A stretch of DNA of 57,153 nt from NCBI GenBank assembly GCA_027036775.1, contig JALWDS010000038.1:1-57153 (forward strand), read 5' to 3'. Below are positions 43,457-52,024 of this stretch, in pieces (position 1 is the stretch's first letter; each line of letters starts with the position of its first letter). This DNA is from Archaeoglobaceae archaeon. Its GTDB lineage: Archaea > Halobacteriota > Archaeoglobi > Archaeoglobales > Archaeoglobaceae. The position numbers and the translations under genes were made by a program. Below the pieces are notes generated by a model. It searched no databases. It was not told the origin of the DNA and saw only the letters and a list, made by a program, of their open reading frames with translations.

Positions 43457-44860
43457 TTAAAAATGTTTCGCGAACCATCTCGTGCCCTTAGGTGTGTCTA
43501 TCAGTGTTATACCCTTCTCTCTAAAGATTTCCCTTATCTTGTCCGCTCTATCGAAATCCTTCTCCTTTCTCGCCCTCTCCCTCTCCTTCACGAGTTCGAC
43601 GAGCTCTCTTGGAAGTATCGGAACCCTCCGATATCTCTCGAAAAGTCCTAAAATCCTTGAAAACGTCGTGAATACGTTGAAGCAATCCTCAAGCTCTTTA
43701 AGGCTCATATCGTAGAGGTTTCTGTTTACTGCCCTTGCAAACTCGTGGAATACCGCCAAAGCTTTCGGAGTGTTTAGAACGTCCATCGCCCTTTCAAACT
43801 CAGCAACGTAATCGCCCGAGTTAAACCCAACACCGTCTCTGTCCTCTCCAAATGACTTCAGGGCTGAAATTTCCATGTCCAGATTTATTAGAGTGTTTTT
43901 GAGGTAGTTGTAGGACTTTTTAGCCTTTTCGAGTGAGTTTTCACTGTAGTTCAGGGGGCTTCTGTAGAACGCGGTTAACAGGAAGTATCTCAAGGCCTCT
44001 CCGTAGTGTATGAGGTCTCTGATCCTCACTATGTTACCCAGACTCTTGCTCATCTTTTCACCCCTTATCACAACGAAATCGCAGTGTATCCAATACCTGA
44101 CGGGTTCAACTCCAAACAGTGCGTAGCTCTGAGCCCTCTCGTTCTCGTGGTGGGGGAATATCAAATCCTTACCACCGCCGTGAATGTCGAAGGGGACTCC
44201 CAGATATTTCGCGGACATTACGCTACACTCTATGTGCCATCCCGGTCTTCCGTAACCCCAAGGAGATTCGAAAACGGCTTTAGCTTTAAAGTCCTCCTCC
44301 TTCGCGGACTTCCAGAGAGCGAAATCCTTTACATCCCTCTTTTTCGGATTGGGCTCAATTCTGTGCCTGTTTAACTCCTCCAAGCTCATCCCCGATAGTT
44401 TACCGTAGCTCTCGAAGGATGGAACGTGGAAGTAAACGTCCTTTCCGTTCTCGTTTTCGACCTCGTAAGCGTATCCCAACTCTATCAGTCTCTCAATTGC
44501 CCTAATTATTTCGCCGATGTGATCCGTAACCTTAGGCATGTAATCCGGAGTTTTAACGTTCAAGGCGGACATGTCCTTCAGAAACTCACATATAAACCTC
44601 TCCGCTATCTCCCTCTGTGTCCTCCCTTCGCTGATCGCCCTCCTAACTATCTTGTCGTCAACGTCCGTAAAGTTTTGAACGTATATCACCCTATGCCCCT
44701 TGTATTCGAGATACCTCCTAAGAACGTCGAAGAACACGAAGGTTCTCGCGTGTCCTATGTGCGAGTAATCGTAAGCGGTGATTCCGCAAACGTAAATCTT
44801 AACGGTTTTTCCAAGCTTTAGCTCCTCGAAACCCTTAGTTAGGGTGTTGTAAACCTTCAT
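43457..44860 (-). CDS. cysS: Cysteinyl-tRNA synthetase
   Basis: Charges tRNA-Cys with cysteine. 467 residues from ATG 44860; a frame to 44905 would overlap the upstream methylase further. HIGH motif as SHIGHARTFVFFDV, the zinc cysteine/histidine sites in YVCGITAYDY and WHIECSVMSAKYLG, and EKMSKSLGN are all present. Archaeoglobus can also make Cys-tRNA through the SepRS/SepCysS route; those genes are not in this window. A tRNA-Cys gene is 2.9 kb away at 47763-47833. Confidence 0.96.
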   Translation of the reverse strand: MKVYNTLTKGFEELKLGKTVKIYVCGITAYDYSHIGHARTFVFFDVLRRYLEYKGHRVIYVQNFTDVDDKIVRRAISEGRTQREIAERFICEFLKDMSALNVKTPDYMPKVTDHIGEIIRAIERLIELGYAYEVENENGKDVYFHVPSFESYGKLSGMSLEELNRHRIEPNPKKRDVKDFALWKSAKEEDFKAKAVFESPWGYGRPGWHIECSVMSAKYLGVPFDIHGGGKDLIFPHHENERAQSYALFGVEPVRYWIHCDFVVIRGEKMSKSLGNIVRIRDLIHYGEALRYFLLTAFYRSPLNYSENSLEKAKKSYNYLKNTLINLDMEISALKSFGEDRDGVGFNSGDYVAEFERAMDVLNTPKALAVFHEFARAVNRNLYDMSLKELEDCFNVFTTFSRILGLFERYRRVPILPRELVELVKERERARKEKDFDRADKIREIFREKGITLIDTPKGTRWFAKHF

Positions 44861-44864
44861 GTGT

Positions 44865-45863
44865 TCAAGAGAATCCGTCGAATATATATCTGTTCTTGAC
44901 CTCATCGAACTTCGAGTTCTTCAAAACGTATTCCAACCAATCGTCGTCCAGAACGAGGTAGCGGAGTTCACTGCAGACCTCGTAGAAGTCCTTAGGCCTA
45001 ACGTTCAACCAGTCGAAGTTTTTTATTTCAGACTTCCTCACGACCCTGAAGGGTCTTCCCTTGACGTCTATCCTAACCGTTCTCTTTGGCAACTCCTTCC
45101 TCAACCTCCACTTCGCAACCAAAGGGGGTTGAACCGCCCTAATTGCACTTTCAACGTCTTCCCCATCCAAGACGACCCTCAGGAGGATTTCGACGATAGT
45201 GTTCAATCTATCTGGGACTCCTATCACGTCACCCCTAAGCTCAATCCTCACCGATCTGACGTTTACACCGTTCCTTCTCAATCTCTCCCCGATCTTAGAC
45301 GTCCACCCCCTCTTGTTTCCAACCTTGTCAACTATACCTCCTATCACGTAGCACATCGATCTCTGACCTTTGAACACCTCTTCACCGTTCGGATCGAGTA
45401 GGATTACCTCTTCAAATCCCATATCCTTCACGAAGTCCTCGGTAGAAGGATAAAAGACGCCAACTCCGAAGTCTCTGTGCGTCACCACCAGCCTCTCGTC
45501 CCACATGAACCTTCTAACAACCCCAAGGCTCTGCTGAATCTGCAACTTGAGCTTCTTCTTCTCCTTTTCCGTGTGAAGGTCGTAAAAAGAGCAATCTATG
45601 ACTACGTAGGGAAAATCTTTGACCCTCTCCAATAAAGTTTCCCTTGAAAGAACTGGATTCTCGCATTTACCAACGTAAACGGGCTTTTCGCAATTTTCCC
45701 TCAACTTCAAAACGATCTCACCCTTGATCCCCCTGCAAACGTTGGCCTTCCCCATGATCACATTTCGGGCTACGGATTGGAGGGAATCTTCTCTCTTCTC
45801 CGTTGAAATGCAATCAACGTCCATTTCCTTTAGAGCTTCTAAAAACACGTCTTTGAGCCTCAT
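44865..45863 (-). CDS. trm10: Archaeal Trm10-like tRNA N1-methyltransferase (position 9)
   Basis: 332 residues of the SPOUT class (COG2419). The C-terminal half has VIGGIVDKVGNKRGWTSKIG (about residues 170-189), the trefoil-knot SAM site of Trm10, with DLHTEKEKKKLKLQIQQSLG and VVTHRDFGVG before it. Archaeal Trm10 proteins make m1A9 and/or m1G9; which base is used here cannot be told. Its 3' end lies 4 bases from the cysS start and its 5' end overlaps the membrane-protein gene by 50 bases (or 10 if the ATG at 45824 is used), so a four-gene operon is likely. Confidence 0.85.
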   Translation of the reverse strand: MRLKDVFLEALKEMDVDCISTEKREDSLQSVARNVIMGKANVCRGIKGEIVLKLRENCEKPVYVGKCENPVLSRETLLERVKDFPYVVIDCSFYDLHTEKEKKKLKLQIQQSLGVVRRFMWDERLVVTHRDFGVGVFYPSTEDFVKDMGFEEVILLDPNGEEVFKGQRSMCYVIGGIVDKVGNKRGWTSKIGERLRRNGVNVRSVRIELRGDVIGVPDRLNTIVEILLRVVLDGEDVESAIRAVQPPLVAKWRLRKELPKRTVRIDVKGRPFRVVRKSEIKNFDWLNVRPKDFYEVCSELRYLVLDDDWLEYVLKNSKFDEVKNRYIFDGFS

Positions 45864-46491
45864 GGAGTATCCTACGATGTATGCGATATTTCCTTATCGA
45901 TCTGGCTATCAAACCGAGAAGAACCACGAGTCCGACTACGATCAAAACTGTATAGTCTTTAAAGCGTTCGCTCAGATAGATAGATATCAATGCTATGAAG
46001 AGTGAACTCGTAAAAGATGCGGAGGTTATTGTTAAAAAGAGTTTGAGTTTATCTAAACCCAGCAACCTACCTATCAGGCTTGCGGTCGTGCTTCCAGTTC
46101 CCTGAAACGGTATGAAAACGAACACGAAGAGACCGAAGTATGTGTTCTTTGAGAGTTCGTATTCCCTTATGAAAGCCCTCGCCTTCTCCTCAAGTTTGAG
46201 TATGAGCTTTCCAACCTTCGGAATTAAAAGTATGATGTCGAAGTTCCAGATGACGAAGAAAGCGGTAAAGGCATCCGTTGCGGTTATGAGCAAAACCGTA
46301 ACCGTAACGCCGTAAAGACCGTCTTTCAGATAGGTTACCATTAGGGGGACTACGCTCTCCTTACCCGCTGGTGGAAGGAAGTATGCAACGAGAAAACCCG
46401 CAATGTAGTATCCGAAAAACTTCATCACAGCGTAAACGAAGGTTATGTAAAGGAAGGGAGGCAAAATTAAAAAAAGGATTCTCTTTACCAA
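45814..46491 (-). CDS. Sm_multidrug_ex (COG2426) membrane protein
   Basis: 225 residues with about five or six transmembrane helices. PPAGKESVVPLMVTYLKDG and FIPFQGTGSTTASLIGRLLG (about residues 129-148) match the small multidrug export family, a DedA-like group with a conserved re-entrant loop. Transport of drugs is not established for archaeal members. The C-terminal tail is very basic (about 30 residues) and overlaps the Trm10 gene. It starts ATG 46491 with a 7-base overlap with the upstream UPF0146 gene. Confidence 0.8.
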   Translation of the reverse strand: MVKRILFLILPPFLYITFVYAVMKFFGYYIAGFLVAYFLPPAGKESVVPLMVTYLKDGLYGVTVTVLLITATDAFTAFFVIWNFDIILLIPKVGKLILKLEEKARAFIREYELSKNTYFGLFVFVFIPFQGTGSTTASLIGRLLGLDKLKLFLTITSASFTSSLFIALISIYLSERFKDYTVLIVVGLVVLLGLIARSIRKYRIHRRILHEAQRRVFRSSKGNGR

Positions 46492-46862
46492 TCTCTACAC
46501 CTCCAAAGGTAAAACCTCTCACCCTTGTAGTTTATCAGCCTCCCGTCGTAGAACTCGTTTCCGAAGGGTCTAACTATGACGTCCGATTTAACGACTTCGG
46601 CAATTCTGAGGACGTATGGAACTATTTCGGGAGGAGGTCTTATGGTGTATATCAGACTCGCACCCTCGTAGATCTCCACCTTCGGATCGGTCACGTCGTC
46701 AACGTAAAACTCTACTGGGACGTCTATGGGCTTTAAATCCGTCGCGACCACTTCGAAACCCAAATCCTTCAACCTCAGAGCGACCTTCCAGTTGTATCCT
46801 ATGCCCACCTCAACGACCTTTCCGCTGTAAAACTCGGATACGTATTCCGCGATGGGTAACAC
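46485..46862 (-). CDS. UPF0146 family protein (methylase-like fold)
   Basis: 125 residues. VVEVGIGYNWKVALRLKDLG (about residues 16-35) is a SAM-type glycine motif, followed by VVATDLKP, VDDVTDPK and TIRPPPEIVPYV, the pattern of UPF0146. No catalytic NPPY motif is seen, so any methylase activity is uncertain. First gene of a unit running through the membrane protein and Trm10 to CysS. Divergent from rimI with a 35-base gap. Confidence 0.82.
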   Translation of the reverse strand: MLPIAEYVSEFYSGKVVEVGIGYNWKVALRLKDLGFEVVATDLKPIDVPVEFYVDDVTDPKVEIYEGASLIYTIRPPPEIVPYVLRIAEVVKSDVIVRPFGNEFYDGRLINYKGERFYLWRCRDW

Positions 46863-46897
46863 AAGTTTTTTTAACTTGTTTGGTGTTATAACGTTTT

Positions 46898-47368
46898 GTG
46901 TTGAGTGTAATTGTTAGGGAATACAGCACCAAGGACTTCAGAGACGTGATGGAGATTGAAAGGGAAGCGTTTTCACCTCGCAATCTGATTTACGACGTTT
47001 ACATATACGTGACATACGGTAGCGATTTGCTCGTTGCGGACATAGGCGGTAAAGTCGTTGGTTACATAGCGGTCATGGATTTGGATAGGGAAACGTCGAA
47101 GATCGTCTCTTTTGCGGTTAAAAAGGAGTTTAGAGGTAGGGGTATAGGGAAGAGACTTCTATCGACAGCAATAGAGAGGTGTAGGGAGAGGGGTAAGAAG
47201 AAGGTTCTTCTCGAAGTCAGAGTCTCTAACTACGTAGCTCAGAGGTTGTATAAAAAAATGGGGTTTGAAATCGTAAACGTCATACCAAACTACTACCACG
47301 ACGGTGAGGACGCTTACCTCATGGCTTTGGACTTGACTCGATCGAATCGAGGAGCTCCCTTATCTTAG
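46898..47368 (+). CDS. rimI: RimI-like N-terminal acetyltransferase
   Basis: 156-residue GNAT enzyme. VREYSTKDFRDVMEIEREAF at the N-terminus, FAVKKEFRGRGIGKRLLSTA as the acetyl-CoA (R/Q-x-x-G-x-G/A) motif, EVRVSNYVAQRLYKKMGFE and NYYHDGEDAYLMALDL are typical of RimI/archaeal Ard1 proteins, which acetylate protein N-termini. The start is GTG 46898 with TTG as the next codon. Its last 50 bases overlap the UPF0058 gene on the other strand, an unusually long coding overlap. Confidence 0.9.
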   Translation: MLSVIVREYSTKDFRDVMEIEREAFSPRNLIYDVYIYVTYGSDLLVADIGGKVVGYIAVMDLDRETSKIVSFAVKKEFRGRGIGKRLLSTAIERCRERGKKKVLLEVRVSNYVAQRLYKKMGFEIVNVIPNYYHDGEDAYLMALDLTRSNRGAPLS

Positions 47369-47597
47369 GGTTGTTCAACAGCTCGCTTGCGTGCCTGTCC
47401 TTAAATATCTCGTATATGCCCTTGCACAACAGCAGTATGGCCCTTTTGTGATCCGCTTTGCTCTTGTGGATGTGCACGGGTTGGACACCGAGCTCGTCAT
47501 ACAACTTGAAGTGGCCGTTCGCTACACCGGCACTTTCGAAGAACCTCTTGACGTTGAACAGTGCCAAATGTAACAAAACCATCTCCTCCTTGTGCAT
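47319..47597 (-). CDS. UPF0058 family protein
   Basis: 92 residues, helical, starting MHKEEMVLLHLALFNVKRFF, the family opening. ATG 47597 is chosen because GTGGTGATACCC precedes it and because it gives the usual N-terminus; two upstream in-frame ATGs (47627, 47660) add unconserved residues. HIHKSKADHKRAILLLCKGI and ELLNNPKIRELL follow. UPF0058 proteins form helical dimers of unknown role. Confidence 0.82.
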   Translation of the reverse strand: MHKEEMVLLHLALFNVKRFFESAGVANGHFKLYDELGVQPVHIHKSKADHKRAILLLCKGIYEIFKDRHASELLNNPKIRELLDSIESSPKP

Positions 47598-47724
47598 GGG
47601 TATCACCACTGTTCGAAGGTATGGCATACGATAAAAAAATTTGTTGCTCGAAAAATTCATCTATATACGATGAAATACATATTCATATGTATCAAACCTC
47701 ACGATTTTTCATAACCTTTGCCTC

Positions 47725-47762
47725 CAAAACTCTTAAATATCAGTCTCGTGTAGTATGGTCAG
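47725..47762 (+). promoter_or_regulatory. tRNA-Cys promoter
   Basis: CTTAAATATC at about 47731-47740 is a TATA box 25-30 bases before the tRNA 5' end. Confidence 0.5.
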
Positions 47763-47833
47763 GCCAGGGTGGCAGAGGGGCCATGCGGGGGACTGCAGAT
47801 CCCCTGACCCCGGTTCAAATCCGGGCCCTGGCT
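47763..47833 (+). tRNA. tRNA-Cys (GCA)
   Basis: Folds as a 71-nt cloverleaf: acceptor GCCAGGG (47763-47769) pairs with CCCTGGC (47826-47832), the T arm is CCCGG-TTCAAAT-CCGGG, and the anticodon loop CTGCAGA gives GCA on a GGGGA/TCCCC stem. The discriminator base is T (U73), the identity base for cysteine. CCA is not encoded and no intron is seen. The thiolation-family gene on the minus strand ends at the next base. Confidence 0.96.
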
Positions 47834-48691
47834 CTACCTCTTTAACCTGAGCTTGCAGAACGAACATACCTCGTCGTTCGAAACTTCACCGCAAATCTTG
47901 CAGTGCTTAAACTCCCAGCTTTCGGTTTCAACGCTTTCAGACAGCTTTGCAATTCCCCTAACGAAGTTCTGCTTAAACCCCCTCTTTCTCAGTTCTATGT
48001 CGTAGATTATCTCCTTCCAAACGTCTTGAGGGGCGAAGGGGCATTCTACTGGTGTGAAGGGTAGGTTTAAAGATAGAACAAGGACCGCGTTTTCTTTCTC
48101 GGTCCTTTCAAAGAGCGGTTTTGCCTTCGCAACCAGCCTGTCGTGTCCCTCAATTCTCGGCCTGAGTTTGGCTACATACTCGACGTTTCCGCTCAGAACG
48201 TTCTTTATGAAGAAAAGTATTATGTCCTCACTTGTGTGTGCGGTTGAAACGACATCGAAACCCCTTTCCCTCGCAAACCTGTTCATGAGGTATCTCTTGG
48301 CAATTCCGCATGCTGAGCACACCTTCCTTCTGTTGGCGTCTTTGATCGTGAAACCGTAGTCACTCAACTTTACAACGTTTAGGTTAACGTCGAGGACTTG
48401 GGAGAGCTCTTCCACCGCTTTGAGAGACTCCTTGGAATAATCGTCTATGCCCAAATCCACGTGGAAGAGTTCAAAATTGTAGCCGAGTTCTTTCAAAGCG
48501 TAGGCCATTGCGGTGCTATCCTTTCCACCTGAAACGCAGGCTAAAATCTTTTCCGAGCTTTTCAAAATCCCATACCTCTTGACACTCCTCTTGACGAGGT
48601 TAACGTAGAATTTGGAGTAACAGTCCTCGCAAAGCGTGACCCTGTAAACCTTCGAGTGGAATACCGCTCTCTTACCGCATCTACACTTCAT
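47834..48691 (-). CDS. tRNA-thiolation ATPase, TtuA/Ncs6-like (TIGR00269)
   Basis: 285 residues. PP-loop motif CVSGGKDSTAMAYAL (about residues 52-66), the CSACGIAKRYL motif (C-x2-C, about residues 129-139), ending with a third site, and two zinc fingers: CRCGKR...CEDC at the N-terminus and CKICGEVSNDEVCSFC at the C-terminus. This layout is shared by TtuA, which makes s2T54 in thermophile tRNA, and by Ncs6/Ctu1, which makes s2U34. Choice between them is not possible here; the order of the CxxC cysteines and the iron-sulfur cluster suggest TtuA-like. A ubiquitin-fold carrier would supply sulfur. Confidence 0.85.
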   Translation of the reverse strand: MKCRCGKRAVFHSKVYRVTLCEDCYSKFYVNLVKRSVKRYGILKSSEKILACVSGGKDSTAMAYALKELGYNFELFHVDLGIDDYSKESLKAVEELSQVLDVNLNVVKLSDYGFTIKDANRRKVCSACGIAKRYLMNRFARERGFDVVSTAHTSEDIILFFIKNVLSGNVEYVAKLRPRIEGHDRLVAKAKPLFERTEKENAVLVLSLNLPFTPVECPFAPQDVWKEIIYDIELRKRGFKQNFVRGIAKLSESVETESWEFKHCKICGEVSNDEVCSFCKLRLKR

Positions 48692-48764
48692 AAAGTTCGA
48701 TTCGTTTCAACGTTAAATCAGTTACCAATCAAAAAGTTTAATAGATGAGCGTATCGCCAATTCC

Positions 48765-50177
48765 GTGTTACCGCCAAAGGACAGCTTTTCGGAATGGTAT
48801 CACGAACTGATCCAGCAGGCGGAGATAATGGACATAAGGTATCCCGTTAAAGGCCTATACGTCTGGCTACCGTTCGGATTTAAGATCAGACAGCTCGTCT
48901 ATTCTAAGCTTAGGGAGATACTGGATAGGGACCATCAGGAGGTTTACTTCCCCACTTTGATTCCAGAAGACATGCTTATGAAGGAGAGCGAGCACATAAA
49001 GGGTTTTGAAGATGAAGTTTACTGGGTTACCCACGGAGGTTTGGAGCCTTTGGAAGTCAAACTCGCCTTGAGGCCTACAAGCGAAACCGCAATCTACCCG
49101 ATGTTCAAGCTTTGGATAAGGAGTCACGCGGATTTACCCATAAAAATTTACCAGATAGTGAACGTTTTCAGATACGAAACTAAGCACACCCGACCCCTGA
49201 TAAGGCTCAGAGAGGTGACTTCATTTAAAGAGGCACACACGGCCCACAGAACATACGAGGAGGCTGAGGAACAGGTTAAGTCCGCAATAGAAATCTACAA
49301 GGAGTTCTACGACTTCCTCATAATTCCCTACCTCATATTCAAACGCCCGGAGTGGGACAAGTTTCCGGGTGCGGATTACACGATAGCCTTCGATACCCTA
49401 ATGCCCGACGGGAGGACTTTACAGATTGGGACGGTTCACAACTTGGCGGATAACTTTGCAAAGACATTCGATATTAAATACGAAACCCCAGAGGGAGATC
49501 ACGCCTACGTCCATCAGACCTGTTACGGGATATCCGAGCGGTGCATTGCATCTCTCATAGCCATTCACGGCGACGACTTGGGTTTGATACTACCCTTCGA
49601 GGTCGCACCCGTCCAGATAGTTATAATTCCAATACTCTACAAGGGAAAGGAGGAGGGCGTTTTGGAGCTTTCGAGAAGACTTTACGAGAGGTTGAAGAAC
49701 TTCAGAGTGGTTCTGGACGAGAGCGATGAAAGACCGGGAGCAAAGTATTACAAGTGGGAGCTGAAGGGTGTTCCCATAAGGTTCGAGATAGGCCCCAAGG
49801 AATACGAAAACGATGAAGTGGTCGTATCTTTCAGAGACGAAAGGAGGAAGTTCAGAGTTAAGTTCGATGAAGTCAGCGACGATCTAATTTTGAAGTGGGC
49901 GAAGGAGATGAGGGAAAGGTTAAGGTCGAGGGCGATAGAGAGCGTGAAGGGGAAGGTGGTCTTTTGTGAGAGCTTGGACGACGTCGCAAAGTCTGTGGAG
50001 GGTAGAAGGTTGGCTTTGGTTCACGTTTGCGAAAAGTGCGAGAGGGAGTTGGAAAGTTACGGTAGCGTTTTAGGACAAATGCAGGAGAAACCAGATTGGT
50101 TGAATGTAGAGCTGGAAGGTGAATGCGTCGTTTGCAGGGGTAAGGGTTATCTCGTGGGAGTCGCAAAGACTTATTGA
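48765..50177 (+). CDS. proS: Prolyl-tRNA synthetase (archaeal/eukaryotic type)
   Basis: Class II synthetase, 470 residues, start GTG 48765, about 30 bases after a TATA-like [26 protein letters not shown] at the N-terminus, [16 protein letters not shown] (motif 2 region), [20 protein letters not shown] (motif 3) and a C-terminal zinc-binding region with CEKCERELE and [12 protein letters not shown] and terminal tyrosine are all features of the archaeal form, without the bacterial editing insert. It is followed by a small gene with a one-base stop-start overlap. Confidence 0.96.
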   Translation: MLPPKDSFSEWYHELIQQAEIMDIRYPVKGLYVWLPFGFKIRQLVYSKLREILDRDHQEVYFPTLIPEDMLMKESEHIKGFEDEVYWVTHGGLEPLEVKLALRPTSETAIYPMFKLWIRSHADLPIKIYQIVNVFRYETKHTRPLIRLREVTSFKEAHTAHRTYEEAEEQVKSAIEIYKEFYDFLIIPYLIFKRPEWDKFPGADYTIAFDTLMPDGRTLQIGTVHNLADNFAKTFDIKYETPEGDHAYVHQTCYGISERCIASLIAIHGDDLGLILPFEVAPVQIVIIPILYKGKEEGVLELSRRLYERLKNFRVVLDESDERPGAKYYKWELKGVPIRFEIGPKEYENDEVVVSFRDERRKFRVKFDEVSDDLILKWAKEMRERLRSRAIESVKGKVVFCESLDDVAKSVEGRRLALVHVCEKCERELESYGSVLGQMQEKPDWLNVELEGECVVCRGKGYLVGVAKTY

Positions 50178-50419
50178 TGAGGGAGATAGTCGTTGACGTG
50201 AGGGGGATAGATTTGGATTTCGAAAAGGCCAAGGCGATAGCGGACGTTCTCGTTGGAGGAACCCTCATTTCCTGGTCGGATGGAAGGAGGAGCTATCCAG
50301 AGGTGAGTTGCGGAGACAAACCGGGATGGATTTCCTACGGCGAAACGAGAGGGAACGTAAAGGTTAAAATAAACAACTTCACGTTCTACTACTTGAGTGA
50401 TGAGGAGGCTGAGCACTGA
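50177..50419 (+). CDS. Small conserved-looking protein downstream of proS, unknown
   Basis: Not recognised with confidence. 80 residues from ATG 50177, which overlaps the proS stop (TGATG). The sequence alternates beta strands and short turns: IVVDVRGIDLDFEKAKAIAD, GGTLISWSDGRRSYPEVSC and NVKVKINNFTFYYLSDEEAE. The compact hydrophobic pattern and aromatic C-terminus look like a folded domain, perhaps of the DUF5619 kind, a guess from memory. Tight coupling to proS suggests co-expression. It ends one base before the convergent prs gene. Confidence 0.65.
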   Translation: MREIVVDVRGIDLDFEKAKAIADVLVGGTLISWSDGRRSYPEVSCGDKPGWISYGETRGNVKVKINNFTFYYLSDEEAEH

Positions 50420-50420
50420 C

Positions 50421-51266
50421 TCATGATGAAGATCGGGACTCTGAAATTGCTTTAGCCAACATTTCAGCCACGCTAACAACGCTAACGGATTTCTCCACGG
50501 TATCGGTTGCAATGACTTTACTCACACCGGCGTTGAATAGCTTGTTTAAGGCATCTCCGGCCAAAACCGCGTGAACGCACGCACACTCAACGGATTTAGC
50601 TCCCAACGATTTAAGAACCTTCGTAGCCTCAACTATCGTCCCCCCGGTCGATATTATGTCGTCAACTATAACGACATCTCTACCTTTAACGTTCAGGCTC
50701 TTGGGTTTGATCTCCACTTTTTCGGCACTGATTCTGACCTTTTCAAGGTAGTCGAACTCACATCCAGCATGCTTCGATGCTGTTTCAACCCTCTTCAAAG
50801 AACCCAGATCGGGTGAAATCATCACGACATCCCTACCTCTGTAATGTTCACCTATAAGGGGCATGGCATCTACCTCAACGAGCTTCCTGAAGTAACTTTT
50901 CGCCTTTTCGCTGTGTATGTTGACCGTGAAAACCCTATCAGCGTAGCTTTCTATCGTCCTTGCAATTGCCCTTACACTCACAGCCTCACCCTCGTTGAAC
51001 TCTCTATCCTGCCTTGCGTATCCCATGTAAGGAACTACCGCGGTTATTTCCGCATTTCCCAAAGCGTCGAAGATGAGCATGAGCTGAACCAAGTCGTCGT
51101 TCGAATTCAGGCTCTGAACCACTACAGCCTCATCAACCCTCTCAACCCTAACGTAGAGCTCTCCATCTGGAAAAACCTTGTAGGTCGTTTTTGCAAGCTC
51201 GCATCCCAACTTCTCTGCAATTCTCTTGGCCAGAAGGGGTGAAGACTTACCCGCCACGACCTTCAT
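50421..51266 (-). CDS. prs: Ribose-phosphate pyrophosphokinase
   Basis: Makes PRPP from ribose 5-phosphate and ATP. 281 residues from ATG 51266 (MKVVAGKSSPLLAKRIAEKL), the archaeal class, shorter than the bacterial one. YMGYARQDREFNEGEAVSVR (ATP site), the VNIHSEKAKSYF histidine region and DVVIVDDIISTGGTIVEATK (PRPP-binding loop, about residues 203-222) are clear. Upstream in-frame start at 51281 adds five residues and is less likely. Confidence 0.95.
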   Translation of the reverse strand: MKVVAGKSSPLLAKRIAEKLGCELAKTTYKVFPDGELYVRVERVDEAVVVQSLNSNDDLVQLMLIFDALGNAEITAVVPYMGYARQDREFNEGEAVSVRAIARTIESYADRVFTVNIHSEKAKSYFRKLVEVDAMPLIGEHYRGRDVVMISPDLGSLKRVETASKHAGCEFDYLEKVRISAEKVEIKPKSLNVKGRDVVIVDDIISTGGTIVEATKVLKSLGAKSVECACVHAVLAGDALNKLFNAGVSKVIATDTVEKSVSVVSVAEMLAKAISESRSSS

Positions 51267-51335
51267 GAATTTAAGTCTCAAAGAGTTTTTAAAGAACTTA
51301 CGAAAACAGATAAATTTCCAAATCCAACTGAATCC

Positions 51336-51983
51336 ATGCTTTCTCCAATGGACGTCATCGCTTTGATCGTATTTCTAATTTGCTTTGTCGGTTACCACGG
51401 CACATACCTAATACTCGCGGAAAAATATCCAAAGAAGGCGGTAAAAGCCTACGTCAGGGTTTTAAGGGAAAGGGGAATAGCAAATCTGCTTGAGAGGGAG
51501 GAATACGAAACCGTAATACAGCAGTTGAGGGACCTTATAATGGTTTGTAACGTCTTCGCGTCATCAACGCTCATATTCATCGGACTTCTACTCAACCTCC
51601 TCATAAACATCGACAAAGTTGTCAAGAATCTCAAGATTTTGAACGTGCATTCCTTCGAGTTTAAGGTTATCTTCGTTATCTCCCTCCTCGCCCTCTCCTT
51701 CATGTTCTTCGTATCATCGATAAGATACTACAGAATGCTGAGCCTTTTGGTTGCAACACCTCCAGAGGAGATAATGAGAGTTCTTGGAATTACCGCAGAA
51801 AAGTTCTACGCACAGCTGTTGGATAGGGGATGCTCATACTACACTCTGGGAAGTAGAGCTTTGCTTTACAGCATGATTTCCCTATCTTGGTTCGTGCATT
51901 CTATTATATTCATCGTTCTAACCGTAGCTACGACTTTCCTGCTCGCAAGATATAGAGACTTTACAAAAATTCAGGAGGTTTAA
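51336..51983 (+). CDS. DUF599-like membrane protein
   Basis: 215 residues with four predicted helices: about residues 5-27, 70-92, 105-128 and 180-205. DLIMVCNVFASSTLIFIGLL and GSRALLYSMISLSWFVHSII fit the DUF599 pattern (a helix after an RxxxM/N motif and a late GxRxLYF-like helix). Function unknown. A TATA-like ATAAATTTCC at about 51310 sits 26 bases from the ATG, so it is probably leaderless. The large surface-protein gene follows after 41 bases with its own promoter. Confidence 0.7.
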   Translation: MLSPMDVIALIVFLICFVGYHGTYLILAEKYPKKAVKAYVRVLRERGIANLLEREEYETVIQQLRDLIMVCNVFASSTLIFIGLLLNLLINIDKVVKNLKILNVHSFEFKVIFVISLLALSFMFFVSSIRYYRMLSLLVATPPEEIMRVLGITAEKFYAQLLDRGCSYYTLGSRALLYSMISLSWFVHSIIFIVLTVATTFLLARYRDFTKIQEV

Positions 51984-52024
51984 AAAGGAACATTTATTAA
52001 GTTCCAATTTACCAAAAAACAATC
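51984..52024 (+). promoter_or_regulatory. Promoter of the large surface protein, with inverted repeat
   Basis: GGAAC (51987-51991) and GTTCC (52001-52005) flank a TATA-like ATTTATTAA (51992-52000), 25-30 bases before the ATG at 52025. A protein binding the arms would cover the TATA box. Confidence 0.4.

Noticed and set aside
44859-45401. 180-codon plus-strand frame
   Set aside because: Antisense to the Trm10-like gene.
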